Assembly (NCBI GenBank): GCA_037903475.1
Contig: JBAJFG010000004.1
Coordinates: 2,169,001 to 2,233,000, forward strand
Reading direction: 5' to 3'
DNA length: 64,000 nt
From: Ancylostoma caninum
Taxonomy: Eukaryota; Nematoda; Chromadorea; Rhabditida; Ancylostomatidae
Notes under the pieces: model-generated
Told to the model about the DNA's origin: nothing
Seen by the model: only the letters and a program-made list of their open reading frames with translations
Databases searched by the model: none
Made by a program: the position numbers and the translations under genes
In this document: one piece after another, positions 23,801 through 35,800 of the stretch
Numbering within the stretch: position 1 is the stretch's first letter
Layout of the letters: every line of letters starts with the position of its first letter

Positions 23801-26800
23801 AACATCCTCTGCGAGTCCGACGAAGCAGGTAGAGTATCCGCTTTGCATTGCCTTTATAAGGAGTTCATTAAACAAATCAGGCGTGAGTAGTGAACCCTTT
23901 GTGTTGCCCTCGGCCACCAAACAAATCAGAGTTCGTCTCCTGCCCATGTAGTGCTGCGGACGTGTTTTCGCTAGGCGTCCGCACTCATTCGAAATTACCT
24001 CGAGAGGACTTTTGATTGTTTCGACTCCTCGCCCGCGGTGTTTTGATGGAGCTTCAGATCACACGCACTTGACGCTCTCCATCAAGGAAATAAAGCCGCA
24101 TGCGGGCCTGTGTGGTGGGGGGTCTGCCGCGGTGGAAGGCGACGATCCCGCACGACAACACCCAGCTTGACTGACTCATAGGGCGAAAACACTCCGTGTT
24201 GACGATGATTAGATGACTCGAGGGTAAACAACAGCCTGGCTCTACATGGGATTTAGTGATCTGAAGGCTCGGCGCCACAGCAATATCTTAATTGACTATC
24301 ATGTTACCGCGGATCTTTCTTTATTTACACACAGAAAAGGGATACTTTCAATCGTAAATTTGCGACCTAGAAGCTGCTAAAAAAGCAATAGCAGAGAATT
24401 ACCTATGAGAAGGTGAATGATGTCATTACAAATCCTTGAGGTAGGCAATCCTACACTTTTTTCCTTGAGTATCATATAATACTACTTTCAGAGCTAAGCT
24501 GAGCAAATTTACACACCTGCTAATGGTTAGAGGTGCTGTTCGTTGTTTATCACTGCCACATTAATGTCAACAGTCACACCTAATACCACCTTTGGTGATG
24601 CTCATAACAAACAGAAAAGTATTAGTCCAGTGATTCTTTGTGCAGCTCTGGTGGTTCCTAGGAAGCAGGGTCCCTAAGAAGTACATGGGACGTTCATCGA
24701 ATCTCTAGAAACCTATGGCACTAACAGTTCTGCCTACAGAATTCGCTGGGATATTCTGATAAACTATTGAGCTTATGTTTTCGATGTAACCATTTTTCGG
24801 AGTGAAGAGAAGAATCACATGTAGACCCGCAACAAAGTTTCTAGCATAAAGTCCAGCCATGTAGCTGTCCCCCCCCCCAGTAGTACCTGGTTAGCGTTAT
24901 GTTCTCCCGTCTGCGGACCTAACTAGCTATATTACGCCTGAGATTATAGGGTTACCTTTGCGCGATTCCGGCTTTTTTATTCTGGGGATTGCCGAATTTT
25001 AAGTAATATCGACGAAATCTTGGCTGCAACTTCCCATCTATTCTTTATTTCCACATGCAAAGAAAAATCCACGTCTCGGTCCTGTAGTTTCCATTTGAGA
25101 CTGAGTACAATAAAACTGTTCTTTTGCAGTAAAAACGAAAAAAACGCCAGTGAACACAGCGAATTGTGGCTAAAAATTTTTCAAATCTACTGAATGCTTC
25201 GCTAGTTACGAGGAATGCGCTCTATTGCAAAATGAAGTCTTCGTTTGGTGCACAGAGCACTTTTTAGCTGGAATTGAAGCCAGAACTCAGTGGTACCTTC
25301 GTATGTAGCTGCAACTTGGTTTTTCTAATTGATATGTCCCAAAAAAAGTGATTGAACAACACCGAGCAATACATGCTTTATCCCTGGGCCTTGATGCGTC
25401 ATTGAGATTACCCATGGTAAACGTGTTGACGCCCTTGCTAAAGATGACTAAGGGGTGTGTGACGTGAAGACATCCTGAGTAATCTCATGAGTAATCAATG
25501 CGAGTGACTAGCCCTACTGATCTCTTCGGCACAACAAATTTCTCCGTATAGCTAAGCGCTTTTACCCATTCATTTATTGAAGGATTTCCGAATGCAGCTT
25601 TCCCAATCAAAGAAAGACGAACAGATAAATGATTCATATTTGGAACATTCATAAAAGTAGTGGGCGAAAAATTTTAACCGGTTGAACTTTGAAATGTGCT
25701 CCCTCTGGGCATAATAATTGGGTAAAAAGGCAGGGAGGGCAAACAGCCCCAGCGATTTAGAAGAAAAATTTTTCGCAAGGGACAAGGTTAAAAAGGTTCT
25801 GGAGAGACTCGGGCTCAGGAAGAATCGGGGAACAGAATCTGCTATTTGAAGTTTCGCTGTCGCCTTAGTGCCACTATTGTCTGGAACACGAGGGAAGCCA
25901 TATAGTTGAAGAGATATCTGAGGGAAAAAAGAGCACGGAGATGAGCATGGTTTCGGAAGAGGGAGGTGGGAAAGGCAGACAACGGGCGCAGATGCTTGAC
26001 TGCAGGCGCTTTTGAAATAGACTATGAGCACGGTAAGCTAGTGACAGCACTAGTCCTTGGCGTGAGATAGTTTTGTGGAAGTTCACCAAATGAACGAACT
26101 CTTGTTTCAGAGATGAACCGCCACCACTTCTCCGTCTACGTCCGTCACTGCAAGCTCGAGGTGGTGCTGAGGAGAGAGGCCGGTAGCAAGGCCGAGTTCC
26201 GAGCCGCGGAGTGGAGATGGGCCACCCCCCAGGTGACTAATGAACTTTGCAGAGCACTTAACGCTCACCGAAAGAATTTCTCGCCACAAATTCCAACCAG
26301 AGGTCCATGGGCCTCGTTATGCTTTGCTAGAACTCCATTCGATTGAGTCCACTGGCTCCGACCTCACTAAAAGGGACTTTTGTAGGTGTGCGATGACGAA
26401 TGGCACTCGTATTCGCTGCTTTTCAACGGAGTCGATGACGTCAACCTGATGATTGATGGTGTCGCTTTCAAAGCTGACGAGAGGAATCCGGAGATTCTCG
26501 ATGACTGGCCGCTTCATCAGACCAAGACTGTGGTGCGATCTAAAACGTTACTTTTGGGGCGAAAGCAATAAATTCCATGCATTCCAGAAGACGCGACTGG
26601 TCGTGGGAGCGTGCTGGCACGGCCGACAGCAGGCGATGGCGCAATTTTTCAAGGGTCTGTACATTTCCAGAAAACTGCCACTGAACCTGGCAACACTCTC
26701 CTTTTCAGGATCGCTATCAAGCGTGTACCTGCTCAGCGGAGAGACCGAGAGCCAAAGTGCCATCGAGTGTGCGCACCGTTGCCCCGAACAACTGCAGTTC

Positions 26801-29800
26801 ACTGGCATGGACGAGATCACCGAGGGACAGGTATGATCCTTACTTGTGGCGATTTTCCCCGGACCCTGCACTGCAAAAACTGTCATTTCAGAGCGTGACG
26901 TTCAGCTCCGATCAGTCAACGATAACTGTCAAAGCGTCGACCGTTCCTGAAGTTAATAAAATGCTGCGAAGGGTTCGTTACAAGCAGTGAGGTAGTTGCA
27001 TGGTGTATTTGGGAGTTATCTATTTGCAGATTTCGTACGTGAATACGCAGGAGAAGCCCATCCCAGGGCATCGGCCGTGGACGCTTACATCTACCGTGGA
27101 GTGCAAGAATGGCAAGCAGGTTAGGCGTTTGAGGCAATTTTGGTTTGAAATTAAAAAACACTCGCGTTTAAGAAAGCTTAAAGTATTAAGAGATCCTCCA
27201 TCCTAAGCACACTGTAGAAGTTCTTTTCGGTATCTGTGGAATCAGCTGGTCCAGAAGATCCAAATTAGGAGGCGAATAACAATAGAAGAAAAGATGCACA
27301 TCGACAGCCCCGTGACATCGCTTCCCAACACCTCTCATCGCCTCCCAAAGCTCTCTATCGCGAATATGAGTCTGGGGTCACCTGTTGTGAATCACTTGAG
27401 CTCGGCTATACGCTGCAAGCTTCGAGAAAAAATATTTAACTTATTAAATACTAGCTTTTAGACCATGTTGTTCGGCCATCTTGCTTGGTGAGCCATCGTA
27501 TGGTTCTAGCTAAAATAATCTTTCACCTTCTTTGTGACGGCTTTGGCTGCCACTCGTGGAGTATAGCTGCACCACCTTTTCCAGCGATACCTGTCGATTT
27601 TCGGCCACTAATAATCAATACCTATCAAAATCGATGTCGTCCACGACAACGCATTGCGCCTTACTCCGGAATAAAGTGCAGTATTCCTATAAACGTCTTT
27701 TTCATTAGGCAATATTTCTTGGTTAATTTATGAATGGAGTTTGCGGCAGCTTTTGATAGCCTTTCGTAGATTTTTGATTGACGTTTCCAAGCAAATAAAG
27801 GATGCCTGTTGGGACCTTTGTGAGCGACTCCTGCGTTACTGTTTTGCAATGAAATTCTCAGCGCTAACGTTGCTTCACTCTCCTTAGAAGGAAACTCACC
27901 TGTTTCCTTGTTATGGACCGGGCCAACTCCCAGAAGAGTAGCATATTTAAGGCGGAAAGTGTGTCTTCGCCATTGGTGCACTCTTTGATGTACTGAATGG
28001 ATGAATAAAAAGATAAATGAATAGATAGGTAAAGCATACACAGACACCTTTTCAGCTCACCCTTCCTGCCTCGAAGGGCTATGTATTCGTGGAGCGCGAA
28101 GCTGACCCCGTGCTCTCACTCTCCGGCTCCGTCACCTTGGACATAGACCAGCACTCGGTCAAAGTCGGCACCCCGATGATCTCGGATATCCAAATCACCG
28201 TCAGCCAGCCTGGAAGCGGTACGTCTTGCACAGCAATTCGCACTACCCCTGGTGACACATGGCGTTTGCTTTTTAGATGGTAAAGTCAAAGATGTGACGT
28301 CATCACACGTGCTGGACTACTGTAAGGTGCATTTGAAGCCGTCTCGGGACATGGATCTGGAGTACTTCTCGTCTCCTGCGTCCCTGATCGCCGCTCTGCA
28401 GATTGACTTCGAGCACGACAAGGAGGTGAGAACAGCGCATTTGCCCAGTTCAAAGAGCAGTAAGAGCTTTTGCACACCCCCATGCGTAATCTCTTATGTG
28501 TACTGTACTTTTGACCGTGAGAATATTCTCACAATCACTAGGAATTATTATAGTAGCTATGATCAAGCAAGGAACGAACTTGCCGAGTCCTTCCTCATCT
28601 AGGGGTCAAAAGCTTGAACGGATGGCTTATTTATTCGTGACAATTTTTTTCTTCTTGGATCTATGAAAAAAGCATAGCGTGATAGAATAGCCCCTCTCGT
28701 CCGAGTCAGTGCAGCTCCTGTGTACTTCGAACCTCACTTCCCTAATTTTGGCAGCCTTTTGGTCCTAATCTATCGTTCTCCAGATAAATTTCTTCAGAGA
28801 TCTTGATTTAAATTTTGTTTTGAAACGACCGTGGATCTCACAAGTTCTTTTCCTGTGACAAATTTTGTGGGATTTCCCGGAAAGGGTATGACCTATCTGC
28901 CCTGCACAAGTTCAGCGAAAATGGGTATGTACACTCAGAATCACCAATGTATACAAGTAAAAAAGACTGAAGTCCGATCTGTTCTTCGAGGCCGACTTCA
29001 GCTTCTATTGCCAAGAAGTGTCGTAGAGATATCTTCCATGCCTTTAAAAACCAGTCACACTCTACTAGCTTAGGGTGAATTTAGCTAGGTAGCTAAGCCT
29101 AGATGTCCAAATTTAGCAATGCTGGACAATCCGCACCAATCAGGAGAAAAAATTGAGAAATGAAAATGGGGAATGAAAATCCCTTCTTTGTCAATTCCAG
29201 AAGTGCTTCCCTCGCTTTCCCGTAGCATCTTTTTTTAACCATCACGGGGGAGTGAATTTGATTCGTCTCAGTTCACAGGCTTACGTTAGCCCGCTCATCA
29301 TTTGAGTGCTACTTAATGAATGCGCGTGAGTTCCACGCATAATGTCATGGGTTGAGAGTTCCTGGGAATTGAGAGTGAATGGGGACGACTTCCTCTTTTA
29401 GTGCAATTTCGGCTCAGAGCCGTTATAAGCTGCTTGATATTGATCACAGAGCCGATGCACAACAGAAATCCACCTCAAATGCAAGTTAAGAGATATCATT
29501 TTTTGTATCTTGGCAGCCATAGCCAACTCTGTTTTTACCCGCTTCCATTTTGGCTCAATCGCCTTGGTTATGACTTGTGACTTGTAACAGTCTTGAACCA
29601 GCGTCAGGCGATTGAACGTCAAGTGAAATGGCTACTCTCCTATATCCTGGGATTTATCATGAGTCGTACTACTAGTCGATACTGCTGCACAAAAACATTT
29701 TCTGTCCTTCTGCCAGCACGTTGCTGCCCTTTCCCCCCTCCACCCCCTCATTCATCTTGATCATTCCGTTTTCGCAAGTGTTCATTCGTCAGCGAGAGTG

Positions 29801-32800
29801 GGAAGTGCTGGCTGGATGTTCTGTAGGTTTTGCATATTCGTCGGGCGGCGGCGGCGGCGCGAATCTCATCTGATGCGTAGCCCGAGGGAGGCGAAGTTTG
29901 TTGACGGGTGGAGTGCCGAGCGATTGACAGACGGCACGACATCACGTGAGGCGCTCAAACGGATAGCCGTCGGCGCCGTCGGGGAGCCGTCGTCGCCGCG
30001 GAAAATTGCGAACTCAGTCAATCACTTCCTGAAAGTGCGTGTCCTAGTATGGGCTTCAAAGGTCATCGTCAATTTATGTTAGACTAGGAGCCTACTCATG
30101 CTGTTATAGGGGAAGTTGACAGGATGAAAAGTTCAGACCGGTTAGCAAACGGTATTACCGTAATCTCCAAGCGTAACGGTTCCATACCACCCTCTGCAAT
30201 GTAAAAATCTTTACTGATAGGTAGTCGACGTGAGATAGGCTCTAATAACCTAGTTGGTTGCCTTGAATGTAATTATGTGTGGACCACGTTTTATCTTACA
30301 CCCAGAAGTTGAAGTAAGACAGTTTGTTGACCGGTCTGAACTTCTCATTTTGTGGAAGGTGAGGTTCTCGCCACTGGCAGGTTTCATGAGGTTTCCCGTC
30401 AAGACGCTAACCTACTTGCAAATCCAGGGAGTTGCTCAAGCTAAAACGGGCGCACTTTGTTCGAGTACCTTGCCACATTATGTAGTAAAGGAAAATGGTT
30501 GTTGAAATCAGTAAAGCCCAACAATTTCTCACACGAAACTCTTTCTCCGTGAACTAACGAGAAAACCGCAATCTTTCCGGGAATCGTTGTGAGCACCACC
30601 CTAGATCTTCCAGCACAACCACGCTCATCGTGCTATTCACAACTTTCTGCCCGAAATCCATCATCGATAAAGGGCCTCACGCCTCAGATTCCTTAGAAAA
30701 CAAAACCATTTGATCGCCCTCTCAATCCTTTCCCATGGGTAATCAACGCAATCCTGTAAATGTCGCGAGGATTAATTCGAAGCAGTTTCATGACATCTTC
30801 TTTCACGAGACGTGACCCTTACAATTAATTCACGACTCGATTTCAGTGCTGCTTTCAGCCCAGTAATTAGCCCTATGTGGGGTAAATGTGGCAGTGTTTT
30901 TATTTTCCGCGAATGCACTGCCTGTTATCGTGGCAGCTCCCGTTACCTTCTCTGAGGTGGAAACGAAAGCTGAAAGCCACCGACCTACAAACAGCAAATC
31001 CGACACAAACGTATTAAAATGGGGTTGAGATGCGAAAAGGGTCGCAACGCGTTCATTGGAGCTTTGTTTACAAGTCGTTTTCCTTGACTATCTATAAATA
31101 GTCTTGGCCTAAGAACTGAAGGGTAAAAATATCATCAAACTAACACGTATTGATAAAAACGGAAGATATTTCTCATTTCGCTGGGAAAGCTAGTCTACTC
31201 TGGATGAGCGGGATGCTTGAAACCTTCCCGAGAACGTTCGGGAATCCCGTCTCAGAACTGCATTCCATCCACTGCTGCTTATACCTATTAGCAGTTGTTC
31301 AAACAGACTGACTAGATATGCAGGCAAACTGGTGAACTCTCTTTAGACTCTGCACTTCCCTGTAGTCTTGAAGAGACCACAAGGCAACAGTGGACCACAA
31401 AGCTTTCTCCGAACTTCTGTCCTGACTCGTAACGAACGCAATCGTGTTAGTGTGATGTCTGCCCCGTTGTGACGGCGTCATCGCCCCTTTGTAACCCGTT
31501 TAGAACTGCTGGCGCAGTCCATTTCGGTGCAGTAACACGAACATTCCCTTGTAATTGGCTGGAACCGACGCCCTTGAAGAGTATTCGCCGGATGTTAGAC
31601 GCCGAGCGCTCAAATTACTTTACATCAACAGCTTTTCACGTGATACAGTTCCATCATAATTCATCTATAGACAATCTCTTCCAGGGTATTCTACTGCGAG
31701 GAGAGGAGAGTGTGAAGGGCTACCGCGAGGTGCTCTCGAAGATCCACTACTTCAACACCAGACCTGACAGCTACAGTAAGCGTATCTACACAGTACAGTG
31801 CGCGATGCTCAAGGGACGAGTGCTCAGCAACGAGTTGGTCGTTACGGTAGGTTTTATTATGTTGTATTTCCTTCCTCGCGCCCTGTATCATCTCTGACAC
31901 TTCTATATGACTCGTATATTTATACCTCAGCATCACTCCTACCTACGCATGTCACAAATTGCTTCTCATTGATTGTGAGAGTAAGCTGGCGAGCGGCCAG
32001 GGCCATGGAAAGGGGTGTCGCTCGATGTGAGGGGCTGCTCCAGGAGCAGAGTTCCTCCACAATCCTCGGAATCGCGGACTTTTTCCACGAGTACTGGGTT
32101 GCAATTCAAATGAAGGCCGACAAAACGCGTTGATGTTTCATCGACAGCCTCGGGGAGCTGTTTTTGCCTTGGAGTCTTGTCCCAGCCTTCATCACCCATG
32201 GAGTTCTCCATTTGATGGCGCTGCATTTTCTTGATGCCAATCCCTTTGCTACGGTTTTCCCCGTTCAACTTCTCGCTCCCCCTCGGGCCCTCTCCCGATT
32301 TCGCGACGTTCCTTACTCGCAGATGTGTATCGGGCGAGAATTTTAGTTGCAGGAGAGGAATTTCAAGGTCAGTTTTTAGATGGAAGACAGTGAAATTGTT
32401 TGAAGCTAAGCGCAGTTAGAGGAGGGATGTTCCTTGAGCGTTTAGGGATATTGGTCCAAATCATGTCAAACAAACGTCTTTATACTCCTGTATCCGTTCT
32501 TTCCCTTCCTCTCCACCTTCTGGTCATTTTGGTCGCAATCGCAAACGATCTAAGCCTCATTCTCACTGCTGCTTGGTCGCTTAGTTATCCATGGTGCTAT
32601 GTGAGAAAATAACGCCTCATTGGTCAGTGATCAGATGGTGGTGCTTTTCGAAACTTCTGAGCCGCGGGCGAATCGTGCGGGCCTAATTCTCGAAGGTCCG
32701 CGGATGTCCTTACGTGTCGACGAACCCCGTTCGTTTTCCAGTACCGTCAACACCATCGCAGCACTGCAGGCTCGTTCCTGCACCCCCCCCCCTCTCCGCC

Positions 32801-35800
32801 GTTGGCGACTCTATTACGATCGATTGGCATTTTGCGTTGCGTTTAACGTGTCGCCGTAATTGAAAAGCAGCGAGCACTTATCTCAAAATTACCATCTTCA
32901 GCGTCCTCAGCCTATTCCTCGGCTCGAATCCACGCGCAGACGCGCATTTTTGCTTTCCGCGTGGAGTGCCCTTCTTGGAGGCTGTTTACTTGCCCTTATC
33001 CAGCCCCCACTGTCCTGTTCATGCATAGCGCTCCATTCAAAAGGCGATTCTCATTCTGTGCTTGGAATTCCGAGTAGGGCGTTGACTTCCTGTTCTAAGT
33101 TCACTGTCGGAGATCCCTTCTTCCTATGGGAAGCTGCTGCCGGGAAGTGTCCTCTGCCAGCGGTAGTGGCGATGCTACCTAAAGGCTATTTTGTCATGGA
33201 TGTGGTTGATGTGACGATGTGGGCTCTTTTTCAGTCATCCTTCTCTCGATCGCGTCATAATAGTGCTTTGCGAGGTCTGCGCAGTGCTAAGTGTCCCAAT
33301 TATGCACGCTATGCCGAAAGTTCAACCGAAGCACTCGAGTGCTTTTTCTCCGCAAGCATTCCACATGTTTGCACTTATCCTCGTCCCATGACGGCTCGCT
33401 AGCCAGCCTGCTCGTGCGCAGCCCGTCGGGGAAGTAATGGTCCCTCCGCGAATAAATCATGGGTAATACTAGTCGTTTCCGCTAACGAGCCGCGATAAAC
33501 ATAACGTTTGGATACTTCGCCGCCCGCTTCAGCCCCTACAACTACTCTCTCCACTCTCCCCAAAGCAACAGAAGCCGCTGTTTGTTGGCTGCGCACTGTT
33601 ACGCGAGCCGACGGCGCGGTGGGCGTGAAGCGGCTCGCGGGCGGAGCCGGAGGCCCTCGGGTTTCTTTTGTGTGGATTCAAATCGCTGCCCTGATTATGA
33701 ATCATGCACTTTTCATGGCGTCCGCTGAATTTCCGTTGTAGGGTGGGTGGGCCTTCCTCGTTTCTCTTGGGTCCCATCAGTATCTCTCACTCCATCTCTG
33801 GTTATGTTCTGAGACACTTGCTGGCGTGTATCATAGCCGGCAATATCCTGGACTATCCTGGACGACGCTGCTTATAGCGCTCGATTGTTAGAGACGTTAC
33901 CCACGGAAATTTCCACTCCTGATATTTTGAGTGCTCCAGATTCTGAGCACTCGTTCGAATATTTCTATGGAATTGGCACCGCGAACGGCGTCAACGTTCC
34001 CACTGTGTATGAGGCTAAATTATAATAGTAGCCTTCCAATACTGGTCGCCAGCTTTGTTTACCGCCTTTCTTTTCTCCTGTGATAGTTTTTTTCTCATTA
34101 TTATTTCCACTCATCATACTTTGCTGCACCTGCTCCAATCTGTCCTACTTCTTCAAAGCACCGAAAAAGGGGCTTCCAAAGCCTTTTTTCTTGTTAATTT
34201 GGTTAAAACTAACCAAGATACTCATGCTAATCGTAGCTGGAGACCTAGGATTGCGGTTTAGCCATTGAGACGCTAGCCATAGCTGCTGTCTTTAGTTTAG
34301 TCTAGACTATTAAAGTTATTAAAGAAAAGTTTTTATATTGGAAAAGTATTGTTGCTTCTATGTCTTCCATATTTTCCGATCTTAAGAGTCGCAGAAAGGG
34401 GAGAATTTCCAAACTTCTTTTACTTCTGAACTGAAAAGAGTGGTAATTTTCTTGGAAGTTTCTGACAGTTTTCTTCTGGGTGGGAAAACTGAGGAGACAT
34501 AGAACTTTCGTTTGCAAAACTTAAATGAAGCATTGGATCATCAAATTGAGTTTGACTAATCAGAAGTCTCGCTGCAGTTTTTCCGCTTTTTCGGCCATTT
34601 TGTCGATATTTAGATCAGATGACGTTGGTTATTTCGTGAAACTATTGCAAAGGACAATTCTTCTCGATCCAAGAGCCTCCCAATGCACCATGTCCCGCTT
34701 TCTCCACTGGCGCATATCGAGATTTTGTCCAAAACTTTGGGAATTCCCTCGACTCCGAACGTGTGCAAACATAGAACTCGCAGTGCTCTGCTCTAGTCTG
34801 TTTTCCCGTGGAAAAACGAGGATTCAATCGAAATTCCGCGAAGTCATGCTCGTCGCAGGCGAATCTGCGTGCTAATGAGGCCAATCGAGCGGCATTTGTT
34901 GTGTCCAGCTGTCCCCTCTGCTCCTCTGCTCTCGTGGAATTTTCCGCTTCGTTGGGCCCCCATTCGCTGACGTAGGATCCCCACACGGGAGGCAGGTAGC
35001 CGCTTATTTGCTGGCCGCTGTGTTTCTTCAGTGGCTCGAGAAGTTCTCGGATACAAATGGACTTCCGAGTGCAAAGGCAATCGGACGCTATCATACTCAT
35101 CAAAAGTGCACATGACATCTCATTTGTTCGCCTCACGTCCGCTTATTCCCCCCTCCTCTGCTCATTACCAGCTCCCCGTATCGACTGTCGTGTCTCATGT
35201 TGCAGATGTCCATCGGACCGTCGAGTTCGGACGCGCCAGCGGCCGCGTCCGCGTCGTCGACGGAGAGCCTCGACAGCCTGGACATGCTGGAGAGGCACTT
35301 CGAGCCGGCGTTCGACCAGCTGGGCAGCAGCCGGCTGCAGAACATCCTCGAGATGGACCTGCCTCGCCCGAAGGCGCTGCTCTCACATCATGGCTACGAA
35401 GTTGGACAGGGCGCCATCGCAGGTTCGAACATTCTTTCCTCTTTCTAGTTCTCCTTTAGTCGGTAAAATCAGTGAAACAGATATTGAAACGAGAAAAATA
35501 TGGAAATGTCCTTCCCGTGCTTCTGCTTTCTCCAAGTTGTACTCGTTCGTTGACGGCTTGTTTTTTCAACTCGGAGGTCTTTTTTTTTTCGTTTTTCTTT
35601 TTTTTTTTTGAAAAATCTCATCTGAGAAAAAAATTCAAAATAATGAGCATGAAGTAGAAATGTGAAGTGAAAATTCGAAAAAAAAATTAAAAATTGATTG
35701 AATTGTCATCTTTAGTTTCGTCTACAACTCTACATTAAAACTGGCACTACATATTAGGGCACTAAAATTTTCAGAAAAAAAATTTGCTGAGTTTTTACAT

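Noticed and set aside
32860..33402. 180-codon plus-strand frame in casy-1 intron 20
   Set aside because: It begins with a non-ATG codon after a stop. The length is about what chance gives once in this window, and there is no splice link or recognisable domain.
34642..35136. 164-codon minus-strand frame upstream of exon 21
   Set aside because: No domain or conserved motif, and it overlaps other open frames in the same GC-rich patch.
35057..35611. 184-codon frame overlapping casy-1 exon 21
   Set aside because: It is a shifted-frame shadow of the GC-rich exon and ends in Phe-rich junk from a T-run.
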